Shown in pieces: positions 1 to 11,350 of a stretch of 64,000 nt of DNA (position 1 is its first letter; each line of letters starts with the position of its first letter). Source of the stretch: Atrina japonica. Taxonomy: Eukaryota; Mollusca; Bivalvia; Pterioida; Pinnidae. The DNA lies in contig BROG01000130.1 of NCBI GenBank assembly GCA_030159075.1, forward strand, positions 62,001-126,000. The letters are read 5' to 3'. The translations under genes were made by a program, and so were the position numbers. Under the pieces are notes generated by a model. The model worked only from the letters and a program-made list of their open reading frames with translations, searched no databases and had not been told where the DNA came from.

Positions 1-2149
1 TTGAAATCTTTACAGATTTTGATTATGCATCTTTTGACACAGTATCTAAATACTACCAATGCTATCATAACATGCCAGTCCATTACATGTATAAAGAAAA
101 TAGTTGTCAATAGATCTACACATGGTGTCACAATTTCTACATCAAATACACAGTGTCTGTTAATGGGGGTAGAGATGAGTAAAATAAAACTGTTTTTTTT
201 TAAGCAAGGCCTTATTGCTATGACAGGCTTAGGCTTAGAACTTATCAGGTTTTTCTGTGTACTCAATTAAGCATTGTCAGCTTCCCCGTTCAAAAATCAA
301 TGTGCCATAGGATTTGCCGAACTACTACTTGTGCTGTAGAGAGTAGTTGTCTGAGATTCAACCATTAAAATACTTGAGTCTAATTTGAATCTTGTTTCAT
401 TCGCATACTCTCTCCTTATAATTCCTGAACTAGAACACGGTTTCTTTTAATTTGAAAACTCATTGAAACTAAAATTCAGCAACGAAGACAGTCGAAAATG
501 CTGTGATGAAGTATTATAGTTACGTTACATAGGACACTTGTAGAAAAGGGGAATTCCCTCAGTTCAGCTTTGCCGATTTTGACATTAATACCCATTTTAA
601 TTCAAGTTATTTAGAAACTGGAATCGATCATTGTTTCCTTTTTATTCACACAACATGAAGTTTTACCCAACTGATAGATGATTTAAGTTTTCAAGCTTAC
701 TCGCGGAAGTAATAATAGACAAACTCACTATTAAACCGTTAATGTCTGACATCGAGTGAGATACTTTCCTGGTGTGCTGTAAATTCTGTTCATTCGTGAG
801 AGAATTAAAGACCAGTTTTTTCGATCATGGTTCTGGTAGGATAGCACAAACATCAATGTAGCTAGCGATTGCATGATTCCTGCCAGTAATAGAATTCAGA
901 GTCTAGCCAGGTGGTTTTAGTTGATGTATTTACATTGGACATTTGACTTGAAATCTGTTCGATGCGATGTTTTTTTTTTTTTAACTCAATTCGTATTTGA
1001 GACATCAATTTACATTTATTATTCTGTTTTACATACCAAGTACATGTAACTATGTAATTTTAAGGTTGTTGAACGAATGTTTTTCTGTTAAAAAATTAGG
1101 GAGTAAAGGGAACTGAATAATGGAACATTTTTTAAAGCAGTTGAAAGTTGTGATAGATCTACAACCATGAGACATAAATATTTGTCACTTATGTTATTTT
1201 CGTCTTTGTTTTATATAAAACAACTAACAATTTTCAAATGCACACAGAATCCACTAAGTTAAGCAATATTTTAAATATTTTAAGTTTACATGAATGAAAT
1301 TGAATTAATGTTTTTAATAATTTTGAAATTTAGATATACTTTTGTTTATTTTGAGAAAATAATGATTCTGTGGAGGATAAAATTACTTCAGGTAAATTTT
1401 GACATATTTCATTAGACTGAAAGAATAATTACAGAATTTACAAAATGACTTCGTGAGAAAATTACTGTCATTTCTATAAATATACATGATAATTTAAAAA
1501 TGCATATATATTTTAAAGATATGAAATTGTCCTAGATCTACCATAAATTTGTACAAATTTGCAAAATTCTGGATTTTACCAGCATTTAAAAATTATTGGT
1601 TGTATATAAAACAAAGAAGAAAATAACATAAGTTACAAATATATTTGTGCAATGACTGTACATGTAAATCTAAGTCCGACTCTTGTATGTCTGCTGTTTT
1701 GTAATGACAATGTCAACGTGAAGTAAAATGTACAAATTTCTACTGATGCATAATAAAAAATAAGCATCCACTAGTTTCTTATATTTCAAATAAATGTTTT
1801 GGTTTAAAGATGTACGATGGTATACGACAGCCTATACCAATTTCTGATTTTAGTAGATCAAGGTTGAACATGATATTCCCAGGTTAAACAGTAACTGCAT
1901 GTACGTACAGATATATATTCTTTTATTATTGCACCAATTCAGAATTGACAAAAGACTTGCCTTTCAGGACTTTCAGTCCTTTGATGTTACCTTTGATATA
2001 ATTTTATACATGTGTACCCTGATTTGTATCCTTGTACCCCTATTTGTGTTACCCATTGGAAACAAATACCCCTTTTCTGAAAAAGGAGTTGGGTCACTGG
2101 ATTGTTGTATGGGGTCTCATTACAGGTATTCTGTCCTCAAACATTTTAA
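1..2149. other. AT-rich sequence, nothing recognised
   Basis: Both strands were read for exons. Reading frames here are short, of biased composition and without convincing splice signals. It may be an upstream intron of the DUF4614 gene or intergenic DNA. Confidence 0.4.
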
Positions 2150-2156
2150 CTGCTGT

Positions 2157-2495
2157 CTGAGGTTGATCAACAACCTGTCCTCTGACCTTATTAATCTTTG
2201 GGGAGACTTCTAGTTCCACCATCTGAGGTCCTCTGACCTTATTAATCGTTGGAGAGACTTCTAGATCCACCATCTGATCAACAACCTGTCCTCTGACCTT
2301 GTTAATCTTTGGGGAGACTTCTAGTTCCACCATCTGATTAACAACCTGTCCTCTGACCTTGTTAATCTTTGGAGAGACTTCTAGTTCCACCATCTGAGGT
2401 TGATCAACAACCTGTCATTTAACCTTAGCTTGGTAATCTTTGAAGAGACTTCTAGTTCCACCATGTGATCAACAACCTGTCCTTTGAACTTATTA
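2157..2495. repeat. 66-bp tandem array, left block
   Basis: About five copies of a unit that includes GATCAACAACCTGTCCTCTG and ACTTCTAGTTCCACCATCTG. Some copies are shortened. On the minus strand the 66-bp unit reads as an open 22-residue repeat (MVELEVSPKINKVRGQVVDQ-like). The array stops at the left end of a candidate inserted element and resumes after its right end. Confidence 0.9.
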
Positions 2496-3177
2496 AAGAG
2501 ATGGTTCACCATTTTGTCAAGTTTTGTTGAATATAATTATTATTATTCCCAGAATCTATTTAGCAAATTTTATGTTTTTCTGACAAGAAATAACCGAGAT
2601 ACAGCCGTTTTATAATGATAAAATTACAGATATAGGAAGCGGCCATGTTGTTTTTCAAACACTCAATAAACACAGAGCCCTCTGTTGTTTGTGAGGTAGG
2701 CTACACTGTTCTTTTCATATACACCAATACGTACATGCCTACAGATTCCGGATCATTTTATTCCTCATATTATATTAAAATGTTGTGTTTCAAATTTTAA
2801 AAAGTCAAACGGTAAAGAAATAAAAATTTTAAAATCCTGATTTTGTTACAAGAAATTATTGATTGGATCTGTTTTGCATGAATTAAAAAATCTAAATCTA
2901 CCCAGAGACATGTATAGCACGTGTCTGGTTACCGTAATGTTTTGATTTATTAATATATTTGTGTGTTTTGATTTCAGTGTAGGGTTGAGGATTCCGAAAT
3001 ATATGTCTATCATTATCAAAGCACCCGCTGTGACATTCCACATTCAAAAATGTGTCATACAGATACACACGCTTGGGCGCTGTGTATAAAGTCGGTTGGC
3101 TTGTATTATAATATCTTTGTTTGATATGAATACGACTAGTGCTTATGTGACTATTTATCAAAAGTACATTGTGCAAT

Positions 3178-3220
<43 letters not shown>

Positions 3221-3237
3221 TACATACAAATGCACAT

Positions 3238-3297
<60 letters not shown>
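3178..3297. repeat. (CT)n-(CA)n compound microsatellite
   Basis: A CT run passes into CA runs interrupted by a short TACATACAAATGCACATG segment. It generates spurious Cys/Val-rich and Thr/His-rich frames. Confidence 0.97.
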
Positions 3298-3999
3298 TCA
3301 TATACCAATAGTAAATACTCCAGGTAAAAACTGAGGTTCTCAAATTTACAGCTTTCAGAATTATCAGGTATGTCTCTGGTTTTCATCCAAGCATGTTTAC
3401 CTCGGGTTTTCATATGGCTAAAACTAAGGTATACATGTTCCAAATGTCAATGATAGAATACTCTGTGTAATCACAATTTGAAATTATATAGGGCCTATTT
3501 AATTCAGAAATTTTAATTCACAGAAATAAAATAAAATTTTTCATATGTCAGCTGGATATTATATGTTGTTAGTTTGAACATCGATCATGTTTTGTGTGCA
3601 TGTCTCTGACCAAATCGACTCTCAAACCTACAACTTTCGATGAAATCTATTTATCTATTTTTTTCAAATATCATATCACAGAAATAAATCAACCTGTCAA
3701 ATGAACTGTGGATGTCTATACAAATCCTGGAACATTTAGCTGTCTAGGCAGTTATTATTTTCTTCACAGATGAGTATCCGGCATAATGTCAAAACAATGG
3801 ATGAAGTTGGTGTACATGCAGGTCAAATTTTGATTGTTTCTATTTGTATTTTCTCACATGACTGAATAGACAAAGGAAACATACTCAAGCTAATTTGAGC
3901 TGACAGAGTGAGTTACCTGTACAGGTAGTGGACGGTCCTTAAAACTTCACCTTTAATGATAATTCAATAATTTATACATCGGTGATACATAGGTGATAT

Positions 4000-4009
4000 G
4001 AGAGAGAGA

Positions 4010-4041
<32 letters not shown>
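4000..4041. repeat. (GA)n microsatellite
   Basis: About 42 bp of AG dinucleotides with one GTGAG interruption. Confidence 0.97.
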
Positions 4042-4046
<5 letters not shown>

Positions 4047-4733
4047 TGTGTATAGTACGTTTAGTACATAAATTAAAATTTACTTGCCATTTACAATAAT
4101 AGTATTAAAAGCTTCATTTATGTTTTATTTATTGAAATTAGTAATTTTAAATATGTAAAAATAACAATACATTTCTGCAGTGTTTAGAAAATAATGTCTC
4201 ATTCTTATTTTAACATATGGCTAAGGTTGGGAGATCATAATTTGTTTATTTATTCTAAAATTAATCTTCTATTTCATCCTTGACATTTACACACAATCGA
4301 TTCAATAGCCATGTGTCATTTCATTATAAGTCAAATGATTTCCCAACATCAAGGGGATTAAAAGATGTACATGTACATCGCAACTTCTTAAAGTCATGTT
4401 TATGGGGTATTGTACACAACAGCGGATTAGACCTAGCTGGGGACATAGGATGCTGGTATTTCCATATAGAGATGATATTATTTGTTGTCATTGACAAAAA
4501 AGAATTACAGAGCTTGTTTTCCTGGCTTTTTGGCTATTCAGAAACAGTGTAACCTAGGTCACGAAAACCACGCCATCTATCAAAAAGCGGGTTTTCCCCA
4601 TAGCAGCTTAATTTTGAACTTTAAAAGTTGATTTCTTGCAAATGTGTGGTCAAATTTATTTTTTTGGTTTTTGAATCAGGAAGATAATCGATTTCAAATA
4701 AACCCAACTTGTGTTTAGGGTGAACCATCTCTT

Positions 4734-5345
4734 GTCTTCTTGTTCCACCATCTGAGGTTGATCAACAACCTGTCCTCTGACCTTATTAATCTTTGGGAGA
4801 CTTCTAGTTCAACCATCTGAAGTTGATCAACAACCTGTCCTTTGACCTTATTAATCTTTGGAGAGACTTCTAGTTCCACCATCTGAGGTTTATCAACAAC
4901 CTGTCCTCTGACCTTATTAATCTTTGGAGAGACTTCTAGCTCCACCATCTGAGGTTTATCAACAACCTGTCCTCTGACCTTATTAATCTTTGGAGAGACT
5001 TCTAGCTCCACCATCTGAGGTTTATCAACAACCTGTCCTCTGACCTTATTAATCGTTTGGGAGACTTCTAGTTCCACCATCTGGGGTTTATCAACAACCT
5101 GTCCTCTGACCTTATTAATCGTTTGGGAGACTTCTAGTTCCACCATCTGGGGTTTATCAACAACCTGTCCTCTGACCTTATTGATCTTTGGGGAGACTTC
5201 TAGTTCCACCATCTGAGGTTGATCAACAACCTGTCCTCTGACCTTATTAATCTTTTGAGAGACTTCTAGTTCCACCATCTGAAGTTGATCAACAACCTGT
5301 CCTTTTACCTTATGAATCTTTGGAGGGAATTCTAGTTCCACTGTG
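4734..5345. repeat. 66-bp tandem array, right block, open on the minus strand
   Basis: About nine copies of the same 66-bp unit as at 2157-2495. Because 66 is a multiple of three and the unit lacks a stop in one minus-strand frame, it gives a 220-codon frame of repeated 22-residue units (for example VELEVSPKINKVRGQVVDKP). No splice context, domain or non-repetitive coding flank supports a gene, so I list it as DNA repeat. Confidence 0.9.
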
Positions 5346-5369
5346 ACCTCTGAGACTGAGTGTTTTGAG

Positions 5370-5590
5370 CAACACACTTTAAATCATGAAATCTCTCACT
5401 TCCTGTCAGTGCAGATTCAAGTCTTGCTGGAACCTAATCTGATTTTTGTGAGAAAGTTTGCCAGTTTACTTGTGGAAGGCTGGTGGTCTCTTCCTGGCTA
5501 CATTGTAACTTGGTTCTCTCCTCTACCATTAAAAACTGACCACCACCATACAACAGAAAAATTGTTGTATGTGGCATAAAACAACATTCA
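5370..5590 (+). mobile_element. SINE relic (family with GCCAGTTTACTTG...TAAAACAAC tail)
   Basis: The head keeps a degraded tRNA-like part (AAATCATGAAATCTCTCACT, then GCAGATTCAAGTC where box B should be). The body has GAGAAAGTTTGCCAGTTTAC, TCTCTCCTCTACCATTAAAA and TGTTGTATGTGGCATAAAAC. The same modules recur at 27150-27366 (minus), 36316-36550 and 36810-36905. A further degraded 66-bp-array copy lies just beyond it, at 5627-5680, so the SINE sits at the edge of that array. Confidence 0.65.
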
Positions 5591-5626
5591 AAATGCAAAT
5601 TCATGAAATTTTGGTTCCACTTTTTG

Positions 5627-5680
5627 AACAGTTGATCAGCAGCTCTTCTTTTGACCTTATTAATCTTATGTGTGACTGAA
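5627..5680. repeat. Degenerate copy of the 66-bp array unit
   Basis: GTTGATCAGCAGCTCTTCTT followed by TTGACCTTATTAATCTTATG matches the array unit with several changes. Confidence 0.6.
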
Positions 5681-7390
5681 CTGAGAAAGTGAGGAATAAC
5701 ATTAAGATTTTTGCCACAAAGACCACATATAAAGTAATATCTGGGTCAGTAATATGCATTTAATTACAAGCTATAGGGATTGAGCACACATTACATTAAT
5801 GTATGTACCATCAAACCACTTAATGGCCAAGAATAATTCAGAACACACTCAATATTTTATCTTAAATGAGGAAAATAAGTCTGCTGGAGAAATTAATGTT
5901 AACTTTACATCCAGAATGTTTAGTATTGAGCTTAATATTTGAATTTTGTTGTGAATCTTAAGCATTGATTTTAATTTGCTTTTATATTCAGTGATTATTT
6001 GTGTAAAATATGCAAAAATACAGCCCATCTAGAATACTGTTTATATGCCAAATATCATAGCATTTTTATCTCACCTAGAGTCTGATCTTTTCTTTACTTA
6101 GATAGAAACACTATTATAAACACAAAAAAGTGGCTGGCCTCCATGGGGTCCCATAATGGGCCACAGCATGTTATGTGATATAGTTAATGTTTAAATCTTT
6201 GAAAATCTTCTGCCGGTCTAGAATTATCAATATGTTTATGCCTTTATAGATCAAGAAATTATATGACTGGATCAGTAGAAACCATTCAGGGGCAATCCAC
6301 TAAACCTGTTTTTACATGTAGAGAGGAAAGTCTGTTCTTTAAAATTTGTATTATCCAATTTGTCTGTATGTATGTTTGTATTGATCGAGTCCACGTCCAT
6401 GTGACCAGCACCGTTTCGGAACAACTTGATTTTGTTCAAAATTCTGTACTGACATATACATGATCATATCCATGTTTCATGTCAATAACACACCTCTTTA
6501 TGTTAATCATGAAATCAGTGAGTCTTTGAAACTGATTAAATAAGATACACATGCACTTCACTCCTATATACTGTGAAACCATAGAAATAATCTTCTGTAA
6601 ATTTCCAGCTGTATCTTAAAATTAAAATTTCCAATATAGCTGTTAGTTAAAGAATGGATTTCTCATTTTGGTTTTAAACACTTTTTTACCAAGTAATTTA
6701 ACACCACGACTAAATACCTCATTACTGAATCCTTTACGATTGTTCCTGATAACTTGCTGTTTGGTGACATTAGTGGTTTGCTGAAATAAATTGAGTCTAC
6801 GTGTACTTTTCAATTCAATTTCTCTGTATCGTCTGTAATAAAAGAAATCTCATCAAGTAATTTTAGAATTTTATGTTCTTTTCATGTAACTAATCCTTTG
6901 ACATTTTTGTTGTTCTGAATTTTTCACTCCCAAATTTCTTAGAAAATAGAAAGTGAATGTAAAACATGTGAGAAGGTCAAAGTGTAAGCGTCATCTGTTT
7001 GAGGTTGGATAAGGACACACATATTTTTAACCAGTTTTATTACAGACATTATATTTGTGGAAAGGTCAGAACTGTTTATGAACATATATACTTACATTCA
7101 GGTTGAGTAACAGGTCTTGTATAATTATAGAGTTAGTGAATGTTATTAGTTCAAGGAAATTTTAATCTTTAGGTGAAAATTGTTTAAATTTCAGTCATTG
7201 CAATTTTTCAATTATCTTGTACAAACTCAGTGTAGGTTATTTTAGATAGACTAACATGAAATGTTTACAATTACAAAAAGGATGTTTATTTTCTATACTT
7301 GTAAGTGCTCTTTCCTCCTTGGCTCCTTTTGATCTATGTATTATGTTGATACTAGCTGATAAACCTAAAGTATTATCTTGTCCTTAATGT
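5681..7390. other. AT-rich sequence, nothing recognised
   Basis: There is no convincing exon. A 66-codon frame at 6263-6463 was considered and set aside for lack of splice context. Confidence 0.4.
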
Positions 7391-7396
7391 GTGTTT

Positions 7397-7440
7397 GAGA
7401 GAGAGAGAGGGAGAGAGAGCGAGATAGAGGGAGAGAGAGG
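7397..7440. repeat. Imperfect (GA)n tract
   Basis: GAGAGAGAGAGGGAGAGAG and similar purine-only sequence. Confidence 0.9.
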
Positions 7441-7576
7441 AATGGGAAGAGAGAAGCTGCAATTGTTTTATATAATGTAGATAATTCATTGGTTCCAATG
7501 AACATGACAGAAATCTACCATATTTGACCCAACTAGCGTCCAGGGTGCCATAAAAATAGGAAAAAAGTGGTGGGCG

Positions 7577-7870
7577 CAAACCAAGGCTTCTTATTGGTTG
7601 AAATTTCAACAATGTTCAATTGTGATGAAATTTGGAATTTATAGTTATGAAGGGAATGCGATTTAAATTATATGACTATGAGTTTTGTTGCTGTCTATGG
7701 CAAACCAAGGCTTCTGATTGGTTGAAATTTAAACATTGTCCAATTTTGATGAAATTTACAATTTGTTGGTATCAAGGGATTGTGAATTCAGTGATATGGT
7801 TCGGTTACAGTCTATAACTGAGGCTTCTGATTGGTCAAAATTTCAATATTTTCAAATTTTGGACTAATTA
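7577..7870. repeat. Degenerate ~115-124-bp tandem repeat
   Basis: Three units share CAAACCAAGGCTTCTGATTG and TTGATGAAATTT. Their starts are near 7577, 7701 and 7814. Related units recur at 8610-8800. Confidence 0.75.
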
Positions 7871-8294
7871 ATAGTCAAACTGACGTAAAGCAATTAATTT
7901 TCTATAAGGTAATGTGGTAGATTACGTTGTTGTAGTTAATACAGTGGACACCTATTAACATTCCTGTGTTGCATGGTGCTAGAAATAAACTTTTATTTAC
8001 ATTATTCTGGTCACATTGCCTTGTCAACCAGCTAGAAAAGATACTTGATCATGTGTGAAAAAGGGGAGAGGCACTTATAGGGACATGGAAACTTATTGGG
8101 TGGAATATGGTAATTATGAATATTGATACTACAAAATGAATAGCAATGAAATCATGAATTGTAAATATTGTTGATTATAGACATTCTGCTAATCCTAACT
8201 ACAGTAACAATTAACATCACTAATATATTAGTGGTTTTTATGATATCCTTTGATACTTGTATAAATTAAATGTGATAATCATGTAATAAAACAA

Positions 8295-8605
8295 TTATTA
8301 TCCCCTCGCAAACGAAGTTTGGAGGGTAGGATTAGGCTTGTAGGTATGTACGTACGTATGTTTTCTTGTCAGTGCTGTAATAATTCTATTTCTGAACGGA
8401 ATTTCATGAAACTTGATACAAGGGTTTACTATGGTAATATTTCTGAGGAGTTTGTATTTCATAACCCACGCTACCTAAGTTACAGAGTTATTGCCCTTTG
8501 TTTATTTCAATGAAATATTTTTGTCAGCGCTCTTACAACTTCATTTCTCAACGGAATTTCATAAAACTATAGGTTTGGGTGTTCATATTTGTACTATGTA
8601 TATTA
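8295..8605. repeat. Dispersed repeat opening with a snapback CCTCGCAAACGAAGTTTGGAGG
   Basis: The start is a short inverted repeat (CTCGCAAACGAAGTTTGGAG). Two diverged copies of an AACGGAATTTCATGAAACT module follow, at about 8395 and 8550. A related start occurs at 9227 (CTCCCAAACAAGGTTTGGAG). I read this as an interspersed repeat, not a gene. Confidence 0.5.
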
Positions 8606-8609
8606 TGAT

Positions 8610-8800
8610 TTCATAAAAAGATGGCAATCCGACGCTTCTGTTGTCCACTTTTGATGAAATTTCGCATTTATGGGTAATTTGGGATTGCGGTTTTAATGAT
8701 ATGAGTTTCATTTCTGTCTATGGCAAACCAAGTCTTCTGATTGGTCCAAATTTCAACAATGTCAGATTTTGATGAAGTTTGGAATAATTCTCAACCTGAA
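8610..8800. repeat. Further copies of the 7.6-kb degenerate repeat
   Basis: ATGGCAAACCAAGTCTTCTG and a nearby CCACTTTTGATGAAATTTCG match the units at 7577-7870. Confidence 0.65.
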
Positions 8801-9226
8801 TTTCATGAAACTTATATCATTCCAATATACAGGTATTTTACAATAATTCTAGGTCAAGGGGATTAGTATCACTTGTGATGCCTTGTTGACATTTGACATC
8901 AGTTGATCTCTTGTTTTATAAACCCCAGGAAAAGTGATATTAATCTTGGTCATTGACTTTAGAATTGGTATACCAAGATATAACCCTCATCAATAGTCAA
9001 TAATTGTTTACCTAGTAAAAATATCTTTAATTATCTTCAGTAACATATAAAACCAAAAGACAAATATAATCTTTATTACATCTAGGAACAAATTAAAACT
9101 GATAAAAGCTTTTTATTACCTGGTGTAGGATATAAAAACTATGTAATCCTATACTCCTCCAGTAACACATAAAATCTAATATTATTTTTCATTACCTCCA
9201 GAAACACATTAAAACCAATGTTATTA

Positions 9227-10266
9227 AGTCTCCCAAACAAGGTTTGGAGATTGGTGAATTAGTGGTCTGTCTGTCTGTCTGTCTCTCTCCCTGTTTTTTT
9301 TTTTTTGTCACCTATAACTGTCCACTACAGTTCTGAAGACCAGTAAGTTGTTTTAGTATTCTAGGATGTAATAGTCCAAAGTATCTGTTTTTTTTGTCGC
9401 CTATAACTGTCCACTACAGTTCTGGAGACCAGTAAGTTCTTTTAGTATTCTAGGATATAATAGTCCAAAGTCTCAGGTTTTATTTATGTCACCTATAGTA
9501 TTCTGGAATATAATAGTCAAAAAAATCGGGGTTTGGGGGGGTTTGTCACCTATAACTGTCCACTACAATTCTGGAGACTAGTAAGTTCTTTTAGTATTCT
9601 AGGATATAATAGTCCAAAGTATCTGGGTTTTTTTTGTCACCTATAACTGTCCACTACAATTCTGGAGACTAGTAAGTTCTTTTAGTATTCTAGGATATAA
9701 TAGTCCAAAGTCTCAGGTTTTATTTATGTCACCTATAGTATTCTGGAATATAATAGTCAAAAAAATCGGGGTTTGGGGGGGTTTGTCAATTATAACTGTC
9801 CACTACAGTTCTGGAGACTAGTAAGTTCTTTTAGTATTCTAGGATATAATAGTCCAAAGTATCTGGGTTTTTTTTGTCACCTATAACTGTCCACTACAGT
9901 TCTGGAGACTAGTAAGTTCTTTTAGTATTCTAGGATATAATAGTCCAAAGTATCTGGGTTTTTTTTGTCACCTATAACTGTCCACTACAGTTCTGGAGAC
10001 TAGTAAGTTCTTTTAGTATTCTAGGATATAATAGTCCAAAGTATCTGTTTTTTTTTTGTCACCTATAACTGTCCACTACAGTTCTGGAGACTAGTAAGTT
10101 CTTTTAGTATTCTAGGATGTAATAGTCCAAAATATCTGGGGTTTTTTTGTCACCTATAACTGTCCACTACAGTTCTGGAGACTAGTAAGTTGTTTTAGTA
10201 TTCTAGGACATAATAGTCCAAAGTATCTGGTTTTTTTTGTAGTATTCTAGGATAGTCCAAAGTTTC
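9227..10266. repeat. ~91-bp tandem array preceded by a (GTCT)n tract
   Basis: The lead-in is CTCCCAAACAAGGTTTGGAG and GTCTGTCTGTCTGTCT. About ten units follow, each with GTCACCTATAACTGTCCACT, AGTTCTGGAGACTAGTAAGT, TAGTATTCTAGGATATAATA and a G/T-rich link (CTGGGTTTTTTT). Two units near 9480 and 9720 are shortened and carry a G-rich link (GGGGTTTGGGGGGGTTTG), which shows that a pair of units was copied together. Confidence 0.92.
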
Positions 10267-11221
10267 TGTTTTTGCAATAATGTTTTTGTTTTCAGATTAT
10301 AACTTTGGTATTATGTTTATAATATTAAGGTGTATTTCAGGAAATGAAAGACAAAGGCTTTGTGGATAAACCTAAAAACCTATAGGGTAAATTTTAGTGT
10401 CATATTTGAATGTTTATAACTCAGAAACTGCTAGTAATATGAGCATTGGATCTTCAGGAATGACAATTGCTTTGTAATATATATGACTGTCCTCATTTCT
10501 GAAATATTGAATTCAAAATAAGTTGGACTGTGTCAATTCAGAAATATATATTCTAACAACTAGACTACCCACGTCCATTCCGAATAATTTGATAGGACTG
10601 TTTCACAGCAATGTCTATGTATAAAGTTTATTGATGTCATCTTTGTAAAAATATGAGAAGGGCTACTCTGTCTATGTCTAAGTGTCTAAATTTTTCATTT
10701 TGCCATGTACATCAGAATGTGTGACAATGTAAGTAACATTTTTATTGAAGTCTTAGATTGGTGCAGAATGTTTTTGCTAAGATCAGTGCTCTACAATGCG
10801 ACCAAATCACTCGCAAATGCGACCATTTTTTAGGTTTTGGCAAGTGTTTATTGTAATTCAGTCCCCACATTGCGACCAGTTTTTCCCCGAGCCGGAAATC
10901 AAAAGTTTGTCCGTTTACATTGTGAAATTATATTATCAAAATCATGATCTGTTATGCCCTTTACAACAACCAATTTGGCTATTCATTTTCGATAAGATAG
11001 AGCGTCTAACTCATGTTGATTACTGAATAAAAACATGTTGTATGCTGTCATGTTTTTGACTTGAAACTTTCCAAACAGAATACGATGACATTTTCTTTCC
11101 AGTGTCGATTACAACAGAAGCATCTTCCTTTTCATTGGACACTAGCAAATTTAAACATGGTTATGGCTAGTGTTCGACAAGGAGGGCGGGCAGACTTGAC
11201 AGGCATAGCTGGAATTGGAAA
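10267..11221. other. Interspersed-repeat-like sequence, no gene
   Basis: 10795-10880 has three GCGACC motifs of a dispersed repeat type (AATGCGACCAAATCACTCGC). Frames at 10796-11026 and 11061-11333 have no splice context. Confidence 0.35.
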
Positions 11222-11350
11222 TTTCATCTGTAAATTAAAATTGAGAGTCAAACACCTGATTGTCGGACAAAAACCTTATAAAGAACTTTATAGGTGTTTG
11301 TCTGACGTTCGGGTGTTTGACTCTCGATTTTAACTTACAGATTAAATCTC
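11222..11350. repeat. Hairpin (foldback) repeat, MITE-like
   Basis: CTGTAAATTAAAATTGAGAG on the left pairs with CTCTCGATTTTAACTTACAG on the right. AGTCAAACACC pairs with GGTGTTTGACT, and the arms of about 58 bp meet around TATAAAGAACTTTATA. It is imperfect, as in an old foldback element. Confidence 0.7.

Larger units (their letters stand above)
2496..4733. mobile_element. Candidate TIR-bounded DNA element inserted in the 66-bp array
   Basis: The interval is bounded by a perfect 15-bp inverted repeat: AAGAGATGGTTCACC at 2496-2510 and its reverse complement at 4719-4733. The same 66-bp tandem repeat lies directly outside both ends, in the same orientation, as expected if a 2.2-kb element landed in a pre-existing array. 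No transposase is recognisable, so it would be non-autonomous. No clear target-site duplication is seen, and about 10 bp of the repeat unit seem to be lost at the junction. The interior holds CT/CA and GA microsatellites and one 90-codon open frame (4280-4552) that I could not identify. Confidence 0.5.

Noticed and set aside
6263..6463. 66-codon frame beginning with TGSVETIQGQSTKPVFTCRE, considered as an upstream exon of the DUF4614 gene
   Set aside because: No donor or acceptor of correct phase was found and there is no recalled family similarity.
10796..10880. Possible remnant of a hAT-type transposon 5' region (GCGACC motifs)
   Set aside because: The resemblance is only to a recalled dispersed repeat; no terminal repeats or transposase residues could be seen.
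11061..11333. 90-codon plus-strand frame
   Set aside because: Its second half is the foldback repeat at 11222-11350, so the frame is fortuitous.
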